From Jannaschia sp. S6380 (lineage in GTDB: Bacteria > Pseudomonadota > Alphaproteobacteria > Rhodobacterales > Rhodobacteraceae): 64,000 nt of DNA. The position numbers and the translations under genes are program-made. The notes below the pieces were generated by a model. It saw nothing but the letters and a program-made list of their open reading frames with translations. It did no database searches and was not told the DNA's origin. The stretch lies in contig NZ_JALKAS010000001.1 of NCBI RefSeq assembly GCF_023015695.1, positions 868,001-932,000 of the forward strand. Direction: 5' to 3'. The first letter of the stretch is position 1. Each line of letters starts with the position of its first letter. Below, piece after piece: positions 16,232 to 24,504 of this stretch.

Positions 16232-16723
16232 CTAGTACCGCTTGTCGAGCTCTGAAAGAGTATGCGCTTGAACAATGGTTATCCTTGCCGCTTCGAAAGC
16301 AATGGCGCTCTCGAAGCCACCCATGATTCTAGCCCAACTAGGACCGATTTGGCTTTGAGCATCGCGGTATGAAACCCATTTCCGCTGCGCATCGCGCAAT
16401 ATATCTTCACGGAAGTACATTCCATCTTCTACGTCATCTTGGCGTGCCTTCTCAATTACACGAGCATAGACGCGGTTTAAGTGGAGATCAGCCTGAACAA
16501 GCGTTTCAGCATAGCACATATACCTCCCTTCCCCGGTCCCCAAATGTTCAAGCTGGATGTCACATGCATGAAACTCTCGATCAAAGCATAGCAGTTGCTC
16601 CGGAAGTCCCCCTTCCCAGCACTTTTCCAAGTTTAGAAGGCGCGAGGGATCTTGTGCAACAGCCGGATTTGAGAGCAACAGCAGAAGTGAAGAAAGAAGA
16701 AGGGTGATTTTCATAGTTTTCAT
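16232..16723 (-). CDS. LprI-like (DUF1311) secreted protein
   Basis: A 163-aa protein with a strong Sec signal peptide, MKTMKITLLLSSLLLLLSNP followed by AVAQ. The mature part contains paired cysteines (CWEGGLPEQLLCFDREFHAC and later YMCYAETLVQADLHLNRVY) and a C-terminal DAQRKWVSYRDAQSQIG, the QxxWxxYRDAxC-like motif of the LprI/DUF1311 family. Members include lysozyme inhibitors exported to the periplasm or cell surface; activity here is not proven. The gene sits alone in an A+T-rich patch between fumC-linked genes and aroB, suggesting recent arrival. A second, G+C-rich family member is at 23201. Confidence 0.7.
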   Translation of the reverse strand: MKTMKITLLLSSLLLLLSNPAVAQDPSRLLNLEKCWEGGLPEQLLCFDREFHACDIQLEHLGTGEGRYMCYAETLVQADLHLNRVYARVIEKARQDDVEDGMYFREDILRDAQRKWVSYRDAQSQIGPSWARIMGGFESAIAFEAARITIVQAHTLSELDKRY

Positions 16724-16974
16724 TCATTAGAGATTACATCTAGAGGCGCTCGATTGCCGGGAGGGACTGCTGCTTCAAGCTCCAACAGTCAAACTCCACG
16801 CCCTCTATACGCGCAATACTGGCAAGATTGGGGCCGCAATATGATAGGAACCGAACCAGCCAGACTTCATAGAGTCAGCTGGTGTTCTAATCGCGAACCG
16901 CAAACAGGGGTTCTTCACACCTTAGATTGACTTAACACGAAAGAATTTTGAAAAATAATGCTCCTGCCACGCCC

Positions 16975-18069
16975 TCAGGCCGACGCGCGCAGCGTTTCCA
17001 GAACAGCGTCCGCAGGCACCTTGTCGGTCACGAAGGCCTCGCCCAATCCGCGGGCCAACACGAATCGCAGCCGGCCGTCGATGACCTTCTTGTCCTGCCC
17101 CATCAGGGTCAGCAGCGTTTCCGCCCCGGGCAAATCGCCCGAGATGTCGCGAAGGTCGCGCATCATGTCCATCGACTGGAGGTGCGCGCGCACACGGCTT
17201 GGCGCTTCCTGCGCGCACAGGTCCAGCCGTGCCGAAAGATCGAAGGCCAAGGCGCACCCGATCGCCACGCCCTCGCCGTGCAGCAGGCGGTCGGAGTAGC
17301 CCGTCGCGGCCTCCAGCGCATGACAAAAGGTGTGGCCCAGGTTCAGAAGCGCGCGATCGCCCTGCTCGGTTTCGTCCCGTGCGACGATATCGGCCTTCAT
17401 CTGCACCGAATGACGCACGGCTTCGGCACGCAGGTCGGGGTCGAATGCCAGGCGATCCGCGTGGCCCTCCAGCCAGGCGAAGAACTCGAGATCGCCCAGC
17501 AGGCCGTATTTCACCACCTCGCCATACCCGGCACGAAAGTCGCGCGGCGACAGCGTGTCCAGCACGTCGACATCAGCCAGCACCAGCACCGGTTGATGGA
17601 ACGCGCCCACTAGGTTCTTGCCCTGCCGCGTGTTGATGCCGGTCTTTCCCCCAACCGACGAATCCACCTGTGCCAGCAAGGATGTGGGCACTTGGACGAA
17701 GCGCACGCCGCGCCGCAGGATGGCTGCCGCGAAACCGGCCAGATCGCCAATCACGCCGCCACCCAGCGCGACCACGACATCGCCCCGCTCGCAGCGCTGA
17801 TCCAGCAGCCATTCGACGGTCTGCGTGAGACCGGCCCAACCCTTCGTCGCCTCCCCGGGCTCCAACAGCAGGGCCGAGGCGTCGATCGGTCCCAATCCCT
17901 CGCGCAGTCGATCGAGGTGCAGCCCCGCGACGCGCCTTTCCGTCACGACGAAGACGCGCGGTCGCCGCAACAGCGGGGCAATCCGGTCGCCGGCCTGACC
18001 CAGCAGATCGCGACCGATCAGCACGTCATACGCCCGATCGCCCAAGGGGACGTGCACGGTTCGGATCAT
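16975..18069 (-). CDS. aroB: 3-dehydroquinate synthase
   Basis: A 364-aa enzyme making 3-dehydroquinate from DAHP, the second step of the shikimate pathway, using NAD and a divalent metal. Signature blocks are present: DVVVALGGGVIGDLAGFAAA for NAD, RFVQVPTSLLAQVDSSVGGK and TGINTRQGKNLVGAFHQP, AGYGEVVKYGLL with the metal-ligand Glu, and LNLGHTFCHALE plus LLHGEGVAIG with metal-ligand histidines. Length is typical. The open frame extends well upstream, but the ATG at 18067-18069 is chosen because it overlaps the aroK stop by ATGA, giving the widespread aroK-aroB pair. Low-G+C sequence starts immediately after its stop. Confidence 0.96.
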   Translation of the reverse strand: MIRTVHVPLGDRAYDVLIGRDLLGQAGDRIAPLLRRPRVFVVTERRVAGLHLDRLREGLGPIDASALLLEPGEATKGWAGLTQTVEWLLDQRCERGDVVVALGGGVIGDLAGFAAAILRRGVRFVQVPTSLLAQVDSSVGGKTGINTRQGKNLVGAFHQPVLVLADVDVLDTLSPRDFRAGYGEVVKYGLLGDLEFFAWLEGHADRLAFDPDLRAEAVRHSVQMKADIVARDETEQGDRALLNLGHTFCHALEAATGYSDRLLHGEGVAIGCALAFDLSARLDLCAQEAPSRVRAHLQSMDMMRDLRDISGDLPGAETLLTLMGQDKKVIDGRLRFVLARGLGEAFVTDKVPADAVLETLRASA

Positions 18070-18635
18070 CGCAGCACCTCCGCGCCGGCCAGCAGCGTGA
18101 TCACGCGCCCGGCCATCTGGCCGATGGAGGCGGCCGCGTCGGCCTCCGCCACGAGATCGGCCTTTTCGTAATGCGGCGTCCGTACATCCAGCAACCGCAG
18201 CAGCGTTCCCTTCGGATCGTCGGTCATCAAGAGCGGGCGCGTCGTCTTGTGCCGCACCCGGTTCCACAGAAGCTCCGCATCCGCCTTCAGCCAGACCGAC
18301 ACGCCCGCCTCGGAAATAGCCGCACGGTTCTCGGGCCGCAGGAACGCCCCGCCCCCGGTCGACAGTATCCCCGGCCCTTCCGACAGAAGCCGGCGCAGCA
18401 CCTCGGTCTCGCGGGCGCGAAAGAACGCCTCGCCGTCCCGCTCGAAGATTTCGGGAATGCTCATGCGCGCGGCGTCGACCATGGCAGCATCGGTGTCGCG
18501 AAACGGCACGTCCAGCATGTCCGCCAGGGCCGAGCCGACCGCCGTCTTGCCCGACCCCATCATTCCCACCATCACCACAGGTCGCGCCAGCCGCAGCTGC
18601 GTCCCGTCCGGCATCTTGTCGCCCATCGTTCGCAT
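18066..18635 (-). CDS. aroK: Shikimate kinase
   Basis: A roughly 189-aa P-loop kinase that phosphorylates shikimate with ATP. The Walker A motif is GMMGSGKTAVGSALAD, the DTDAAM pair binds shikimate, and STGGGAFLRPENR is the family's GGG loop. RHKTTRPLLMTDDP is the lid region with its conserved RPLL. The start is uncertain: in-frame ATG codons at 18635, 18626 and 18614, and a TTG at 18671, are all possible and none has a good ribosome site; 18635 is a compromise. It is followed by aroB with a 4-bp overlap and is divergent from the small membrane protein gene at 18721. Confidence 0.93.
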   Translation of the reverse strand: MRTMGDKMPDGTQLRLARPVVMVGMMGSGKTAVGSALADMLDVPFRDTDAAMVDAARMSIPEIFERDGEAFFRARETEVLRRLLSEGPGILSTGGGAFLRPENRAAISEAGVSVWLKADAELLWNRVRHKTTRPLLMTDDPKGTLLRLLDVRTPHYEKADLVAEADAAASIGQMAGRVITLLAGAEVLR

Positions 18636-18720
18636 TGGGTTTGCATGCCCTGTCGGAAGACTGATTGCCAACTATATCTCGGCCCGCCACAATGGCGGCA
18701 ACGATAACGCGCAGGCGAGC

Positions 18721-18849
18721 ATGTTCCGGTTTCTAAAATACCTCCTGATCCTCCTGGCCCTCGGCACGCTGGGCCTCTGGGGGTATTCCTATCTCCTGGA
18801 ACCCGAGATCGTACCGGTGAACGAGACGATCGAGATCGATGCGGGCTGA
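18721..18849 (+). CDS. Small single-span membrane protein
   Basis: A 42-aa protein reading MFRFLKYLLILLALGTLGLW and then GYSYLLEPEIVPVNETIEID with a final AG. Residues 6-24 form one membrane span, with a basic N-terminus inside and a short acidic tail outside. A moderate AGGCGAG lies before the ATG. Its last 11 bp overlap the start of the next gene, so it is almost certainly expressed with the 18839 - xerD - ytoQ operon as the first gene. I know no function; the combination suggests a small inner-membrane partner. Confidence 0.7.
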   Translation: MFRFLKYLLILLALGTLGLWGYSYLLEPEIVPVNETIEIDAG

Positions 18850-20344
18850 CACACTGGCCCTCTGGCTGTTGCTGCCCGCGGTCGCGGCCTCGGCGCAAGA
18901 CGGACCGGCCTCGGCGATTCCCTGGCTGTCGGACAGCCTGGCCGCCCCCCGCACCGCGCCGCGCGACGAACCCGCGGCGACCCCGCTGCGCGGAACGGAT
19001 GTGACCGTGATGCCCCTCGGCGGCACGCGGCGCGATGCCGTCGGTCTTCTGGGCACTACGCTGACCGGCCTGCCGCGCGACACGTTCGCCGGCTCCGACC
19101 CCGCCCGGATCGCTCGCCTGATCGCGGATCAACCGGCCGAGGCGCTGCCGGCGATGCAGGACCTGGTGCAGATGCTGCTGCTGGCGGAACTCGACCCGCC
19201 GCGCGCGGCCAGCGACCCGGATGCGTTGTTCTTTGCACGGGTCGACGGCCTTCTGCGGCTGGGCGCGCTGGAACAGGCGCAGGCGCTGCTCGAGCGCGCC
19301 GGTGCCACGGACCCGGCGGCATTTCGGCGGTGGTGGGATGCCTCGCTGCTGACCGGATACGACGCGCGGGCCTGCGACGCGATGACGGCCAATCCGGGTG
19401 TGGCACCGACCCTGCCGGCGCGGATCTTCTGCCTGACGCGAACGGGCGACTGGGCGGCGGCGATGCTGACGCTCGACACCGGCCGTGCCCTAGGCGCCAT
19501 TTCGGAGGAGGAGGATTTGCTGCTGGCGCATTTCCTCGACCCCGAATCCTTCGAGGGGGAGCCGCCCCCGATACCGCCGCGCCCGATGACGCCGCTGGCC
19601 TTCCGCTTGCTGGACGGCATCGGCGAGACGCCGTCGACATCCGGCCTGCCGCTGGCTTTCGCCGTCGCGGACCTGCGCGACACCGGCGGATGGAAGGCGC
19701 AGATCGCGGCGGCGGAACGCCTGGTACGGGTCCGCGCGCTCGACCCGAACCGGCTTCTGGCGCTCTATACCGAACGGCGGCCGGCGGCGTCGGGCGGGGT
19801 ATGGGACCGGGCCACCGCGATCCGCGACCTGGATACGGCGCTGATGTCGGGGGATGCCGATGCGATCGGCAAGGCCCTTGGTCCCGCCGTGACCGCGATG
19901 GAGGCGGCAGGCCTTCTGGTGCCCTTCGCCACGCTCTACGGCGAACGGCTGGCCACGGTGGCGCCGCACGGCGCGGCTGCGGCGCAGGCCTTTCGCGTCG
20001 GTCTGCTGTCGCCCGCCTACGAACGCGTGGCCGGTGCGTCACCGCCGGACGACGCGGTGGCCCGGTTCGCGGCAGCCGTCGCCACCGGTCGGACCGACGC
20101 GCCCGTGCCGGACGATCCGTTGGCGCAGGCCGTGGCCGACGGCATGACCGGCACACCGCCCGAACATCTGACACGCCTGGCAGGCCAGGAACGGCTGGGC
20201 GAGGCCTTGCTCGAAGCGGCGCTGCTGCTGGCCGATGGCGCGGAGGCCGACAGGGGCGACATTGCCGACGCGCTCGCCTTCTTCCGCGCCGTGGGCCTGG
20301 TCGATGTCGCGCGCCGCGCGGCCCTGCAATTGCTGTTGGCATGA
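18839..20344 (+). CDS. Conserved exported protein of unknown function, upstream of xerD
   Basis: A 501-aa protein with signal peptide MRADTLALWLLLPAVAASAQ. The mature part is Ala/Leu-rich and predicted almost wholly helical, with repeated helical pairs such as LLRLGALEQAQALLERAGA and ARIFCLTRTGDWAAAMLTLD that look like TPR/HAT-type solenoid units. No catalytic motif is seen. Homologues in related genomes are annotated only as hypothetical. The start overlaps the small membrane protein by 11 bp and the stop overlaps xerD by ATGA, so translation is coupled through the whole operon. A periplasmic scaffold role is a guess. Confidence 0.7.
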   Translation: MRADTLALWLLLPAVAASAQDGPASAIPWLSDSLAAPRTAPRDEPAATPLRGTDVTVMPLGGTRRDAVGLLGTTLTGLPRDTFAGSDPARIARLIADQPAEALPAMQDLVQMLLLAELDPPRAASDPDALFFARVDGLLRLGALEQAQALLERAGATDPAAFRRWWDASLLTGYDARACDAMTANPGVAPTLPARIFCLTRTGDWAAAMLTLDTGRALGAISEEEDLLLAHFLDPESFEGEPPPIPPRPMTPLAFRLLDGIGETPSTSGLPLAFAVADLRDTGGWKAQIAAAERLVRVRALDPNRLLALYTERRPAASGGVWDRATAIRDLDTALMSGDADAIGKALGPAVTAMEAAGLLVPFATLYGERLATVAPHGAAAAQAFRVGLLSPAYERVAGASPPDDAVARFAAAVATGRTDAPVPDDPLAQAVADGMTGTPPEHLTRLAGQERLGEALLEAALLLADGAEADRGDIADALAFFRAVGLVDVARRAALQLLLA

Positions 20345-21282
20345 CCTGGATCGACCGCTTCCTCGAGGCGCAGGCCGCCGAACGGGGCGCGGCGCTGAAC
20401 TCCCTGCTGGCCTATCGCCGCGATCTGGAGGCGTTCGCCGACCATCTGCGGACGAAGGACCGGACCTTTGCCACCGCGACACGGGCCGCGATCGAGGATT
20501 ATCTGATCGGTTGCGAGGCCGAAGGGCTGGCCCCGGCCACCCGCGCCCGGAGGTTGTCGGCGATCCGTGGCCTCTATCGTTTCGCGCATGAGGAAGGGTT
20601 GCGCGCCGATGACCCCGCGATCCGCATCCCGGGCCCCGCCAAACCGAAATCCCTGCCCAAGACCATGAGCAAGGCGGACGTTGAGGCGCTGCTGGAGGCC
20701 GCGGCGGAAATGGCGGACGATCATAGCGAACGCCTGCGCGATATCTGCCTGATGCAGCTCCTCTATGCGACCGGCATGCGTGTTACCGAACTCGTCGGTC
20801 TGCCCGTCGCGGCCGCACGGGGCGACCCGCGCATGCTGTTGGTGCGTGGCAAGGGCGGGAAGGAACGGATGGTCCCGCTTTCCCCCCCCGCGCGCATAGC
20901 CATGGCCGATTGGCTGGCGCACCGGGACGCGGCCGCCGCGCGCGACAAGGCCGAACGCGGTACCCCCGCGCCCACACATCTGTTCCCGTCGCGCGGCAAG
21001 GCCGGACATGTCACGCGGGTCTGGTTCCACGGTCGGCTCAAGCGGATGGCGGCCCATGCCGGTATCGCCCCCGACCGCGTCAGCCCGCATGTCCTGCGCC
21101 ACGCCTTCGCCACGCACCTGCTGGCCGGGGGCGCGGACCTTCGGGCGATCCAGACGATGCTGGGCCATTCCGACATCTCGACGACCGAAATCTATACCCA
21201 CGCCCTGGAAACGCGCCTGCGCGATCTGGTGCTGACGCATCATCCGCTGGCCCGGACGTCGAACGAAAGGCAGGTGCCATGA
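20341..21282 (+). CDS. xerD: Tyrosine recombinase XerD
   Basis: A 313-aa site-specific recombinase that works with XerC at dif to resolve chromosome dimers. The N-terminal SAM-like domain has NSLLAYRRDLEAF. The catalytic domain carries the full set: Arg in YATGMRVTELVGL, Lys in VRGKGGKERMVPL, HxxR in SPHVLRHAFATHLL, His in LGHSDISTTEIYTH and the Tyr of the same block. It is full length and not associated with mobile-element genes, so it is the housekeeping enzyme rather than a phage integrase. It overlaps its upstream gene and ytoQ by 4 bp each. Confidence 0.93.
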   Translation: MTWIDRFLEAQAAERGAALNSLLAYRRDLEAFADHLRTKDRTFATATRAAIEDYLIGCEAEGLAPATRARRLSAIRGLYRFAHEEGLRADDPAIRIPGPAKPKSLPKTMSKADVEALLEAAAEMADDHSERLRDICLMQLLYATGMRVTELVGLPVAAARGDPRMLLVRGKGGKERMVPLSPPARIAMADWLAHRDAAAARDKAERGTPAPTHLFPSRGKAGHVTRVWFHGRLKRMAAHAGIAPDRVSPHVLRHAFATHLLAGGADLRAIQTMLGHSDISTTEIYTHALETRLRDLVLTHHPLARTSNERQVP

Positions 21283-21743
21283 CCCTTTCCGTCTATCTCT
21301 CCGGCGAGATCCATACCGATTGGCGCGATCGCATCATCGCGGGTGCGCGCGGGGCGGCGCTGGACGCGGCGTTCACCGCGCCCGTCACCGACCACGATGC
21401 CTCAGACGATTGCGGCGTGGCGATCATGGGGGCCGAGGTCGACAAGTTCTGGCACGACCACAAGGGCGCCAAGCTGAACGCCATCCGCACCCGCAAGGCC
21501 ATCGCGGATGCCGACGTCGTGGTCGTGCGCTTCGGCGACAAGTACCGGCAGTGGAACGCGGCCTTCGACGCTGGCATGGCCGCCGCGATGGGCAAGTCGC
21601 TGATCGTGATGCACGGCCCCGACCATCAGCATCCACTCAAGGAGGTGGACGCCGTCGCGCTCGCCGTGGTCGAGACGTCCGAACAGGTGGTGCAGATCCT
21701 GACCTACGTCCAGACCGGCACCTTGCCGACAGCCGACGGTTAA
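21279..21743 (+). CDS. YtoQ family protein
   Basis: A 154-aa cytoplasmic protein related to Bacillus YtoQ, with a nucleoside 2-deoxyribosyltransferase-like fold. It starts MTLSVYLSGEIHTDWRD, contains TDHDASDDCGVAIMGAE and KLNAIRTRKAIADADVVVVR, then GDKYRQWNAAFDAGMAAAMG, all typical of the family. Biochemical role unknown; the family is widespread in alphaproteobacteria. The ATG overlaps the xerD stop (ATGA), making it the last gene of the operon that begins at 18721. Confidence 0.85.
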   Translation: MTLSVYLSGEIHTDWRDRIIAGARGAALDAAFTAPVTDHDASDDCGVAIMGAEVDKFWHDHKGAKLNAIRTRKAIADADVVVVRFGDKYRQWNAAFDAGMAAAMGKSLIVMHGPDHQHPLKEVDAVALAVVETSEQVVQILTYVQTGTLPTADG

Positions 21744-21805
21744 TTCCGCGCGCTGCGGACGGCGGCGGCTTGTCCGACCCGCCGCGGCGCCCCATAACCC
21801 CGCCC

Positions 21806-23119
21806 ATGGAAAGCACCGTCGAGACGATCAACTGGGGGGCCACGCTGGGTACGGCGCTGGCGATCCTGTTCCTGCTGATGCTGTCGGCCTTTTTCTCGGG
21901 CTCCGAGACGGCGCTGACGGCGGCCAGCCGGGGCAAGCTGCGCAGCCAGGCCGACAAGGGCAGTACCGGCGCGACCCGCGCCCTGTCCGTGACCGAGGAC
22001 AACGAACGCCTCATCGGCTCGGTCCTGCTGGGCAACAACATCGTCAATATCCTGGCCGCGTCGCTGGCGACCGCGCTTTTCACCGCGCTTTTCGGCGAGG
22101 GCGGCGTGGCGGTCGCGACGCTGGTGATGACGGCGCTGGTGCTGATCTTCGCCGAAGTGCTGCCCAAGACCTACGCCATCTCCAACCCCGAAACGGCCGC
22201 CGCCCGGGTCGCGCCCGTGATCGCCATCGTGGTGCGCATCTTCAGCCCCGTGGTCGGTGTCGTGCGGGCCCTGGTACGTGGGATCCTGCGGATCTTCGGC
22301 GTGGATATCGACCCCGACGCCGACATCATGTCAGCCCACGAAGAAATCGTGGGCGCCATCACCCTTGGCCATACAGAGGGCGGCGTCGAGAAAGAGGACC
22401 GCGATCGCCTTCTGGGCGCGCTCGACCTGGGCGATCGGTTCGTGGAGGAGATCATGCTCCACCGCTCGGGCATCGAGATGGTGGACGCGGCCACGCCGCC
22501 GGCCGAGATCCTCGACCAGGTCCTGTCCAGTCGCCACACCCGCCTGCCCGTCTATCGCGACGAGCCCGAGAACATCATCGGGGTGCTGCATTCCAAAGAC
22601 CTGCTGCGGGCGATCGACCGGATGGTGCGCACCGATGCCGGCGGCATCGAGGCGGTCGCGCGCCTGGACGTGACCGGCGTGATGATGGAGCCGTATTTCA
22701 TCCCCGAGACCACGACGCTGGATGACCAGATGCGCGAGTTCCTCAAACGGCACACGCATTTCGCGCTGGTGGTCGACGAGTACGGCGCGCTTCAGGGTCT
22801 CATCACGCTCGAGGACATTCTGGAGGAAATCGTGGGCGAGATCACCGACGAGTACGACCACCCCGAGGAGCCAGCCCTGGCCCCCGAAGCCGACGGCAGC
22901 TATCTGATCGACGGGGCCATGACGATCCGCGACCTGAACCGCGCCACCGACTGGGGCCTGCCCGACGACGAGGCGAACACGGTTGCCGGCCTCGTCATCC
23001 ACGAGGCGCAGACGATCCCGACCACGGGTCAGGTCTTCAGCTTCCACAACTTCCGCTTCGAGGTCGCCGCGCGCGAAGCCAACCGGATCACCCAGCTGCG
23101 CATCCGCCCCCTGGGCTGA
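21806..23119 (+). CDS. CNNM/HlyC-CorC family membrane protein with CBS pair
   Basis: A 437-aa inner-membrane protein. The DUF21/CNNM membrane domain covers about residues 10-190, with MLSAFFSGSETALTAASRGK and GSVLLGNNIVNILAASLAT, the family hallmarks. Two CBS domains follow (about 205-330), seen as LPVYRDEPENIIGVLHSKDL and FALVVDEYGALQGLITLEDI, then a C-terminal CorC/HlyC domain with DGSYLIDGAMTIRDLNR. Members act in magnesium or cobalt transport; the older haemolysin label is historical. The reading frame is open far upstream in the ytoQ region, but the ATG at 21806 places the membrane domain correctly. No strong ribosome site is visible. Confidence 0.9.
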   Translation: MESTVETINWGATLGTALAILFLLMLSAFFSGSETALTAASRGKLRSQADKGSTGATRALSVTEDNERLIGSVLLGNNIVNILAASLATALFTALFGEGGVAVATLVMTALVLIFAEVLPKTYAISNPETAAARVAPVIAIVVRIFSPVVGVVRALVRGILRIFGVDIDPDADIMSAHEEIVGAITLGHTEGGVEKEDRDRLLGALDLGDRFVEEIMLHRSGIEMVDAATPPAEILDQVLSSRHTRLPVYRDEPENIIGVLHSKDLLRAIDRMVRTDAGGIEAVARLDVTGVMMEPYFIPETTTLDDQMREFLKRHTHFALVVDEYGALQGLITLEDILEEIVGEITDEYDHPEEPALAPEADGSYLIDGAMTIRDLNRATDWGLPDDEANTVAGLVIHEAQTIPTTGQVFSFHNFRFEVAAREANRITQLRIRPLG

Positions 23120-23200
23120 GGTAAGCCATACTTCGAACGGCGCCCCGCACGTGCTAGGGTGATCGGGACCTGCACCCGCATCCAGCACGAAGGTGCCCCC

Positions 23201-23884
23201 ATGACCGGACGTATGGCCCTGGCCGCCCTCCTCGCCTGCCTTGCGGCACCGGCCGCGGCGCAGCAGCCCAGCTATGACTGCACCCGCGCCGGCACGCCCA
23301 CCGAACACGCCGTCTGTGGCGACAGCGCGCTTGCCCGGCTGGACGTGCAGATGGCCGATCTCTACCGCGCGACCGCCCGACGGACCGAAGGGAACGCCCG
23401 GCGCGGATTGCGCGCAGAGCAGCTTCTCTGGCAGCAGTGGCGCAACACCTGCGGCGGCGACACGGCTTGTCTGGCACGCCGCTACCGCGAACGGATCGCC
23501 GATTTCGACCCCTCCGCCGCGGTCCAGCCGACGACGCCCGCACCGGGCGTCCGGCGCCTGCGCAATGGCCGGTGGGAGGTGGAAATGCCCGATGGCAGCA
23601 TCCGCTGGACACCGCTCGACGGCGGCAGCGGCGGCATCATCTACCCCAATGGCAGCCAGCTTACGCTGCAATACGTGCAGGTTGACGTCGTTCCGGTGGA
23701 AATCCCGCCGCCGCCCACCGGTGGCGCCCCGTGGGTCGAGGCGATCGAGACGTTGCTCGTCCGGGTGGTCCGGGACTATCTGCCGCCGCAGGATCACCCG
23801 GCCTACGATGCGCTGCACGCCGGCTATCCACCGCCCGAACGTGTCGTGCGCCACATCGACGCCATCCGGATCCTGGGCCGATGA
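23201..23884 (+). CDS. Exported protein with LprI-like N-terminal domain
   Basis: A 227-aa protein with signal peptide MTGRMALAALLACLAAPAAA. The mature N-terminus has the DUF1311/LprI-like pattern of paired cysteines: YDCTRAGTPTEHAVCGDSAL, LDVQMADLYR, then QQWRNTCGGDTACLARRYRE. Residues about 115-160 (GVRRLRNGRWEVEMPDGS and YPNGSQLTLQYVQV) form a small beta-rich part, and the C-terminus is a helical tail. Start chosen at the ATG with GAAGG 9 bp upstream, not at the in-frame GTG 42 bp earlier. The stop overlaps the next gene by ATGA. Lysozyme-inhibitor activity is possible but unproven. Confidence 0.75.
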   Translation: MTGRMALAALLACLAAPAAAQQPSYDCTRAGTPTEHAVCGDSALARLDVQMADLYRATARRTEGNARRGLRAEQLLWQQWRNTCGGDTACLARRYRERIADFDPSAAVQPTTPAPGVRRLRNGRWEVEMPDGSIRWTPLDGGSGGIIYPNGSQLTLQYVQVDVVPVEIPPPPTGGAPWVEAIETLLVRVVRDYLPPQDHPAYDALHAGYPPPERVVRHIDAIRILGR

Positions 23885-24483
23885 CCACCCTTCTGCGCGC
23901 GCTCGCCGCCGTTCTGGTCCTGACGACGGGCGCCATCGCTCAGGACGACGTGGTCGACGTACCGGACGCCCAGGTCGATGCTTTCGAGGGCGAGCTGGAT
24001 CCCGACATCCAGATTCCCGCCGAGAACATGAGCCTGATGGACGAGCTGGCCGAGGCCTTCGCCCCGCAGGATGAGCCGGTCCAGGTCGGCCCGGACGATT
24101 TCGACGACATGTCCTTCGGGGTTCCGATCTACGAGCCGGACCCCGAAACCGAGGCCGCCTACAACGAGGCCACGCGACGGCTCTACGAGTATCGGACGGC
24201 GCAGCTCGATCACCGGCTGACCGTCTTCCGCTGGCAACACATCTCCTCGCAGATCATCTTCTTCGTGGTGATCGGCGTGGTCGCCATGGGGCTCTACTTC
24301 TCGTGGATGCAGTTCCACGCCCCGCGCGAGGACGGACAGGCCGAGGCCATCACCACGATCGAGGCATCGAAGACCGGGGTGAAGCTTTCCTCACCGGTCC
24401 TGGGCGTCATCATCCTGGTGTTGTCGCTGGCATTCTTCTACCTCTACCTCGTCCACGTTTACCGGATCACCGAGATCGGATAG
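23881..24483 (+). CDS. Membrane protein of unknown function with signal peptide
   Basis: A 200-aa protein starting MTTLLRALAAVLVLTTGAIAQ, a Sec signal, followed by an acidic stretch of about 85 residues rich in Asp, Glu and Pro. A predicted helix (ETEAAYNEATRRLYEYRTAQ) leads into two membrane spans at about 120-142 and 172-196. No known domain is recognised. It is translationally coupled to the LprI-like gene (ATGA overlap), so the two exported products probably act together. Convergent with the DUF2235 gene 21 bp away. Confidence 0.65.
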   Translation: MTTLLRALAAVLVLTTGAIAQDDVVDVPDAQVDAFEGELDPDIQIPAENMSLMDELAEAFAPQDEPVQVGPDDFDDMSFGVPIYEPDPETEAAYNEATRRLYEYRTAQLDHRLTVFRWQHISSQIIFFVVIGVVAMGLYFSWMQFHAPREDGQAEAITTIEASKTGVKLSSPVLGVIILVLSLAFFYLYLVHVYRITEIG

Positions 24484-24504
24484 CACGCGGTGCAGGCCGC
24501 CGCG

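Noticed and set aside
16975..18690. 571-codon frame suggesting an aroK-aroB fusion
   Set aside because: The upstream part is out of frame with aroK motifs; separate genes with a 4-bp overlap explain both.
20341..21282. xerD as a mobile-element integrase
   Set aside because: It lies in a core operon with normal composition, with no tRNA or attachment repeats nearby.
21320..23119. 599-codon reading of the CNNM gene
   Set aside because: The first 162 codons overlap ytoQ in another frame and have no membrane-domain features.
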